Both the position numbers and the translations under genes were made by a program. Of a stretch of DNA of 64,000 nt, positions 58,383 through 64,000 are shown one piece after another. The stretch is from Primulina eburnea (lineage: Eukaryota; Streptophyta; Magnoliopsida; Lamiales; Gesneriaceae): assembly GCF_022965805.1 (NCBI RefSeq), contig NC_133108.1:18798056-18862055 (forward strand), given 5' to 3'. The notes below the pieces were generated by a model. The model did no database searches, had not been told where the DNA came from, and saw nothing but the letters and a program-made list of their open reading frames with translations. Every line of letters begins with the position of its first letter. Positions within the stretch are counted from its first letter, which is position 1.

Positions 58383-60072
58383 TGTAATGCCCGGAAATGT
58401 TAAAAATGTGAAGGGTAGAATGTTGGAACAGATTCAGTGGCGCCCGAGCGGTAGAAAAGTCCCGCCCGAGCGCCATTGTTCAACAATGTTATGCTTTGGA
58501 CAGAACCTTCCGCGCCCGAGCGGTACATTTTGACCGCTCGAGCGCCAAAGTGTCATTCGAAAAGTGTTGGACAGAGACTGTCGCGCCCGAGCAGTACATT
58601 CTTACCGCCCGAGCGCCGCCTGAAATGTGTAAAATTTTAAAGAAGACACGTATGAGATTACATGCAATATATATAATGTGTTGTCTTCACTTTCCTTCAT
58701 TCAGACAACAAGAACCGAGAGCAAGCCTTGTTCCTTCAAGCTTTTTCATTTTAGATTTGAGATTGTGCAAGATTTGTTCATCTGATTTTAATTCCGAGCC
58801 CGGATTTGTGATCCTTGCAACAAGAACTAGCAAAGGATGTAAGTATTATTCATTTACAGCATGTTTCGAAATATATGTGTTGGAGAAATTATGATTGTGT
58901 TGAAAAGATGTGTTCTTGACATGTTGAGTTTGATATATTCGTTACAGGTTTGATTTTCGGATACCGTACGTGGTTATTTCGAAATTCCAGCATGTATAGT
59001 GAATTGGTTGGGAAGAATTGAGCATGTCACATTGGGTTTTGGTGAGAGATTATTATTGTTTGAGTTAGCGGTATCGCGAGACTACGCCGTTATGCCGTCA
59101 AGTTATATCAAAACCGAGTATTGATTTGTATATGAGTTGCTTGAATTGTATATTGATAGAATGTATGTCTACATTGCCTTTCAGAGTTATTATTGTCAGA
59201 CTCGACATTCCGATTTCAAGATCTCGACAGACATTGTGCGACGAAAGGTATAATTCATGTGGTCACGGGATTGCACAACTCGATTCAGATTTGATACGAG
59301 TTTCCCTAAATCACATACTAGATTGTTATTACATTTCATTATGTAATGCTTTGTTTATTGATTTATAGTCGAGTCCTGAGATAAGGAGATATTGGCAGAC
59401 TGGCCAAAACTAGACGTTTCGGTGTAACGACGCATAGGAGTAGATTTGCTCTATGTGTAGACCCTCGATACAGAGTTGACCGAAGTCTAGGAATAAGACG
59501 TACCGTCGCCCCGATTGGTTGAGTAGGTGACAGACCGTCTTATTCACACCGGGATCCCTAGATTAGAAATGAATCGAGTCGAGAATTAGAGGTTGAATAC
59601 AGATTTGTATTCATTTACATGTTTTAGATTTTCATTCATGTTACTTAATATATGCTATGCTTTTGTACATGATTATGACATTGCATGCATCCATGTTTTA
59701 TACTGGGATATGTTCTCAACGGAGTTATCCGGCTGTTGTCGAGTCTGTATGTGTGCATGGCAACAGGTGGGGCAGGATCTGGGTCTCAAGCTAGATGAGA
59801 GATTGACGATAGCGTGGAGATCACGGGCGTTGCAGATTTCTAGTGTTTTCCTTTTGACTTGTACTACTTATGTTGTAGTTGGGATTTGAACACTAGCGTA
59901 TGATTTTACCAAACAGACATGTATGTATATTATGTTGTTTATTTAATATCAAGACATGATATGCTTTAGTTATACATTTAAATTAATGTTAAAAGCAAAA
60001 TTTTGACCCACATTTTCGAACAAAGATCCAATTAAATCCCAAAAGAATTGAGTTAGAGCCCGGGTCCCCACA
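58383..60072 (+). repeat. 3' LTR of element F
   Basis: 1690 bp, identical in length to the 5' LTR with only substitutions. The U3 array is at 58439-58618 (one palindrome changed, CGAGCAG), the nested hairpin at 59410-59490. Confidence 0.95.
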
Positions 60073-60077
60073 GAACT

Positions 60078-61035
60078 CAAGTCTGATACTACCCAACTAA
60101 TCATGTTAAACGCCTAGCTGCATCGCTTACATGATTCCCTAGGTATCAAATGATAGTGCCTGCAAGAACCATTCAATTATGGTTAACGTACAGTACGGTC
60201 CCTTCAACTCATATATCCCGACCGATTCGACAACCATTGGTTTATCGAGAGTTGTCAATGAATCGATACTATGTGTCATGTTGTAGTTGCATCGATGGTG
60301 TAATCTATGAAACCCCTTTCATAATTACCACCATACTCTGATCAGAGATTTCAACCTACATACACATGATAACACATAAGATATCCATATACGAAGGTAA
60401 GCGGTGAATCCCCGACTACAATGCATCGACTCCTATATGTTTCGACAGAACACCCAACCTTGCCACCTGATGAGCCCATGAGAGTCGGTCAACAAGTCAA
60501 AGTGTAATTCTAGCACATAGAGTCTCAATGTTGTCCCGGGTCATAAGGACTAATGGTGTACAACCATAAACTAGGACATTTCCACTCGATAAGTGAGAAC
60601 CACTTTCCCGATAAGTGAGAACCACTTGGAAAGTCCTTTTGGAGGGTTGTTCAGTGCACTCTACCAGGAGCACCTATCTACATGCTCGGACATCACAATG
60701 TCCCTAACCAATGAAACATGGTACTCACATCGCAGATACTAGTCTCTAACTCGAGCGGCCTATATCCTTCTTAGCGGCGGTTGAATCGACTAGGAACTAT
60801 TTAGAATATACAGTATTCCAAATATGAGTTTCATGATACTCATCATGTGAGCATCTCATATTCTTTCTGCTATTTATGTATTCAAAGGCTTTATCTATGC
60901 AACTAGCATGGGTATACAGATAAATATTTTCCAAAACAATAATTTCAAATCTTATTAAAATAAAGATTGCTTATAGATAGAGTTTCATTGTGAAAACTCG
61001 GCCAACACTTGGCTTGACAGTCACCTACTTTAACA
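60078..61035 (-). repeat. Copia G 3' LTR, proximal part
   Basis: It resumes after F and ends CACCTACTTTAACA at 61035, the complement of the TGTTA(A/G)AGTAGGTG edge of the forward G LTR. A short duplication of CGATAAGTGAGAACCACTT is visible at about 60587-60628. The inside neighbour (complement of ATCTCCCACTC) is a polypurine tract for the minus-strand element. Confidence 0.88.
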
Positions 61036-63210
61036 ATCTCCCACTCGCACTAGAGCCAACTACCCATATGCTTCAAACCCATTGATTCGCGATGCATCTC
61101 GAATAATGGTCCAGGTAAAGGCTTAGCTAGTGGGTCAGCAACATTATCTGCGGAGACGACTATGTCAAAAGACACTTCTTCCTCTTTCCACAATCTCTCC
61201 GAGGATGTGGTACTTTCTGAATACATGTTTGGACTTCTGATGAGACCTTGGCTCCCGTGTTGTCACACAACACTGGGAGAGGAGCAAGTCCATTAGGAAT
61301 GACGTCCAACTCTTAGACGAAATTCCTTATCCAAAAATCCTCCCTTGTTGCATCTGATGCAACAATGTATTCGTCTCAATACATATTTGGACTTCTGATG
61401 AGACCTTGGCTCCTTTGCTTGAGCTAAAGCTCCTGTGTTGTCACACAACACCGGGAGAGGAGCAACTCCATTAGGAATGACGTCCAACTCTTAGACGAAA
61501 TTCCTTATCCAAAAATCCTCCCTTGTTGCATCTGATGCAATAATGTATTCGGCCTCTGTGCTGGAATCCACAGAATTGTCTTGCTTGGAGCTCTTCCAAG
61601 AGACAGCAGCACCATTGAGCATGAATACAAACCCAGAGGTTGACTTCGAGTCATCGATATCGCTTTGGAAGCTAGAGTCGGTATAGCCTTCAAATTTCAG
61701 TTCTCTACCCCATAGACCAAGAACAATTGATTGGTCCTTCTCAACTACTTGAGGGTGTCTTTCACAGCTTTCCAATGTGGAAGACCGGGGTTCGATTGAT
61801 ATCTACTCACTACACTTAGTGCGAAAGCCACGTCAGGACGTGTAGATATCATCTCATACATGATGCTACCAATCGCAGATGCATAAGGAATGCTTGTCAT
61901 CGCCGCTATCTCTGCATCAGTCTTGGGAGATATAGAATTGGATAGGGACACGCCATGACACATTGGTAGATGTCCTCTCTTGGACTCATCCATCGAGAAC
62001 CGCTTCACGATGATATCAATGTATGTGGACTGGGTGAGACCAAGAAATCTTCTTGATCTATCTCTATAGATCTGTATTCCCAATACAAAAGATGCTTCAC
62101 CCAAGTCCTATATCGAGAACTCACTTGCTAACCATATTTTAGTTGATTGCAACATTCCTACATCATTCCCAATGATTAGAATGTCATCAACATAAAACAC
62201 CAGGAATGTCACAACACTCCCACTGACCTTCGTATACACATAGGATTCCTCAGGATTCTTAGCAAAACCAAACTCTTTGATTGTACTATCGAATCTGAGG
62301 TTCCAACTCCTAGATGCCTGCTTTAGACCATAAATAGATCTTTGAAGTTTGCATTCCATATGCTCACTTCCGATAGATGTAAACCCTCCAGGTTTGAGAC
62401 ATGTAAATCTCTTCCTTAATATCCCCATTAAGAAAAGCTGTCTTGACATCCATCTGCCATATCTCATAGTCATACCATGCAGCTATGGCTAGCAATATTC
62501 TTATAGACTTGAACATTGCAACTGGTGAAAAGGGTTCCTCAAAGTCAACTCATTGTCTTTGAGTATATCCTTTTGCAGCCAATCGCGCCTTGAAGGCCAA
62601 TACCTTCCCATCCGCCTCAAGTTTCCTCTTGTAAATCCATTTACACCCTATGGGAACAATTCTCTCAGGTGGATCCACGAGATTCCACACTTGGTTCAAA
62701 TGCATGAAATTCTTCTCAGATTCCATTACTTCAAGCCACTTGGATGAATCGACATCAGATAATGCTTCCTTGAAGGTCCTTGGATCACATCCATGGTTAG
62801 GCTCATCATGGCCCTCCTCAAGAAGCAGACCATACCTCATAGGTGGTCTCGAGACTCTCTCAGATCTTCTAGGAGCTTGTATCTCCTCTCTTGGCTCTTC
62901 GGGTGTGGGTTCTACAATTGTGGGTGTCTCTCGAACCTCTTCGAGTTCTATCATTTCGCCTTTTCTATCCAATAGTAATTCCTTTTCCAAAAAAGGTTGC
63001 ATTCCTAGAAACAAACACCTTTGTGTCTTGGGGATGATAGAAATAATATCCAACTGAATTCCTTGGATATCCCACAAAGTAACATAAAATGGACCGACTA
63101 TCCAATTTATCTCCCACTACCTGCTTCACATAAGTAGGGCACCCCCATATTCTAAGATAAGAATATTTGCGAGGCTTACCCATCCATATCTCATATGGTG
63201 TCATGGACAT
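61036..63210 (-). pseudogene. pol: Copia G pol remnant: end of integrase, RT, RNase H
   Basis: On the minus strand, from 63210 down: the integrase/RT linker (MTPYEIWMGKPRKYSYL, WGCPTYVKQ, a Glu/Pro-rich acidic part), RT N-terminus to YTQRQ followed by a stop near 62550, RT core with YVDDILIIGND (catalytic motif intact, about 62160-62200), a stop before DLGEASFVLGIQ, and RNase H (EGYTDSSFQSD, DSSTEAEYI). Stops and frameshifts divide it into at least five pieces. Part of RNase H is duplicated (61221-61555). No function remains. Confidence 0.88.
61221..61555 (-). repeat. Tandem duplication in copia G RNase H
   Basis: A unit beginning AATACATGTTTGGACTTCTG (61221-61376) is repeated as 61378-61555, with about 20 extra bases (including TTTGCTTGAGCTAAAGC) in the second. 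The rest is almost identical. It duplicates the end of the RNase H coding region. Confidence 0.85.
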
Positions 63211-63603
63211 TTAGTGGAATATCTTTCAATTTTAAGTTATAGAGATCGTTTTCAAGTTTTCTAGTACCAATCAAACATTCATTCTTGTAAATGTTGCAAA
63301 CACCTTTGCAAAATAAACAAGAATATCCATTTTTATCAGTATAAAAATGGAAACAATGTTTTTCTCAAAATTAGGTACAAAAAAAACATCTCATAAGATT
63401 AACTTAAAACTATTGTTCAACAATAAGTAAACATCTTCAACAGCCTTGGCAGCAACTCTTGCTCCATTGCCCATCCTCAAGAAGGTCACACCTTCCTTAA
63501 GCTTCCTACTTCTTCCCATCACCTGTAACTCATTACAGAGATGTGAACCACAACCGGTATCCAATACCCAAGAAGTAGAGATAATTGAAATGTTTACTTC
63601 AAT
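63211..63603 (-). pseudogene. Copia G protease remnant; integrase core missing
   Basis: The minus-strand translation shows WVLDTGCGSHLCNEL at about 63540-63590, the protease active site (D-T-G), followed by broken pol linker with stops. The zinc and DDE parts of integrase expected next are absent: sequence passes at about 63212 directly to the integrase C-terminal TPYEIW motif. An internal deletion of roughly 1 kb is inferred. Confidence 0.7.
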
Positions 63604-63999
63604 TTAGAACATACCGTTTCCAGAACCTTTCTGGGCAAGATATTCTTTGCAATTATGCCTCCAATGTCCAGGCTTCTTGCAGTGATGACAAACATCACTA
63701 GTCTTGTCAGCCTTAACTGGTGTGGCTGCCACAACGGGATTCGGAGATTGCCTCAACAAGGGCACGTTCTTCTTGGGACGTTGGAAAGAATGCTTCTTTC
63801 CCTTCCCATGTGGATCAATCTTCGTACCAGATGAAGAACCCACATAAAGAACCAACTTCTCTTTCTTGATGGTTGATTCAAACGTAACAAGCATATTTAC
63901 CAACTCCTCAAGGGTCGGCTCCATCTTGTTCATGTTGAAGTTCACCACAAAAGGATCAAATGAGCTAGGAAATGATAACAACAACACGTCGGTGGTCAT
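63604..63999 (-). pseudogene. gag: Copia G gag, C-terminal part, runs off the window
   Basis: 131 open codons on the minus strand. They carry the end of the gag core (DVLLLSFPSSFDPFVVNFNM, LEELVNMLVTFE) and a zinc knuckle CHHCKKPGHWRHNC at about 63650-63690, ending KGSGNGMF. The 5' part lies outside the window; whether gag itself is intact cannot be judged. Confidence 0.85.
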
Positions 64000-64000
64000 C

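Larger units (their letters stand above)
51815..60072 (+). mobile_element. Ty3/gypsy (Tekay-type) element F, nearly intact
   Basis: 8258 bp with GAACT target repeats at 51810-51814 and 60073-60077. Two LTRs of exactly 1690 bp (about 20 differences by eye, 1.2%), primer site, gag-pol with one nonsense codon, and polypurine tract. It lies in the LTR of copia G and is therefore younger than that copia. Confidence 0.96.
50745..63999 (-). mobile_element. Ty1/copia element G, decayed, LTR split by gypsy F
   Basis: The minus-strand copia runs from beyond the right window edge. Gag, a decayed protease and part of pol are at 61036-63999; the 3' LTR is at 60078-61035 and 50745-51814, interrupted by F. 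The distal end of that LTR is lost in the deletion that truncated E'. I leave the lineage within copia open. Confidence 0.82.

Overview
The window is plant repeat DNA. It holds almost nothing except LTR retrotransposons nested in one another, and I found no convincing host gene, tRNA, rRNA, CRISPR array or bacterial-type operon. Initiator-Met-tRNA primer sites, Ty3/gypsy polyproteins with a C-terminal chromodomain (Tekay/Del type) and a SIRE-type Ty1/copia element with an extra ORF after pol all point to a flowering plant, probably a eudicot. Resemblance of the extra ORF to proteins I remember from Lamiales (Gesneriaceae) is a weak hint only. Family letters A-G are my own labels.

Layout. 1-5020: 3' part of gypsy element A, its pol split by a solo LTR (636-2109, repeat GAGCC), followed by its 3' LTR. 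5021-5411: minus-strand copia remnant in which A sits. 5412-6208: fragments of D-like LTRs. 6209-48130: a forward D element (large LTR, non-coding interior) that has taken in: a truncated reverse E-type LTR (6733-8076); a reverse LTR-interior-LTR-interior-LTR array of its own family (9947-20150, repeat CCGAC); a minus-strand SIRE-type copia (20921-39553, repeat TGTTA); and a reverse G-type solo LTR (41922-47557, repeat ATAGG). The SIRE element itself contains gypsy B (30166-37803, repeat TTTCT). The G LTR contains an E solo LTR (42846-44554) and a forward G solo LTR (44959-46945). 48131-50744: truncated minus-strand E' gypsy. 50745-63999: decayed minus-strand copia G, whose LTR is split by gypsy F (51815-60072, repeat GAACT).

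How the parts work. B is the one element that looks able to move by itself: two ~1.48-kb LTRs differing at about a dozen sites, a primer site, a polypurine tract and one open gag-pol of 1472 codons. F is complete apart from one TGA codon just before its integrase tail and chromodomain. SIRE is broken by several stops and frameshifts and by a Tyr in place of a catalytic RT Asp. D has no coding capacity and would depend on proteins from elsewhere. By-eye LTR divergence (B about 0.8%, F about 1.2%, SIRE about 1.8%) agrees with the nesting, since B lies inside SIRE.

The least ordinary signals are in the LTRs: arrays of paired CpG-rich palindromes upstream of TATA boxes in four gypsy families with unrelated motifs; a run of short hairpins at 7385-7655 that keep the core GAATCA while stems change on both sides; GNRA-type and nested hairpins in transcribed leaders; and a small TATA-ORF-AATAAA unit antisense to SIRE between pol and its extra ORF.
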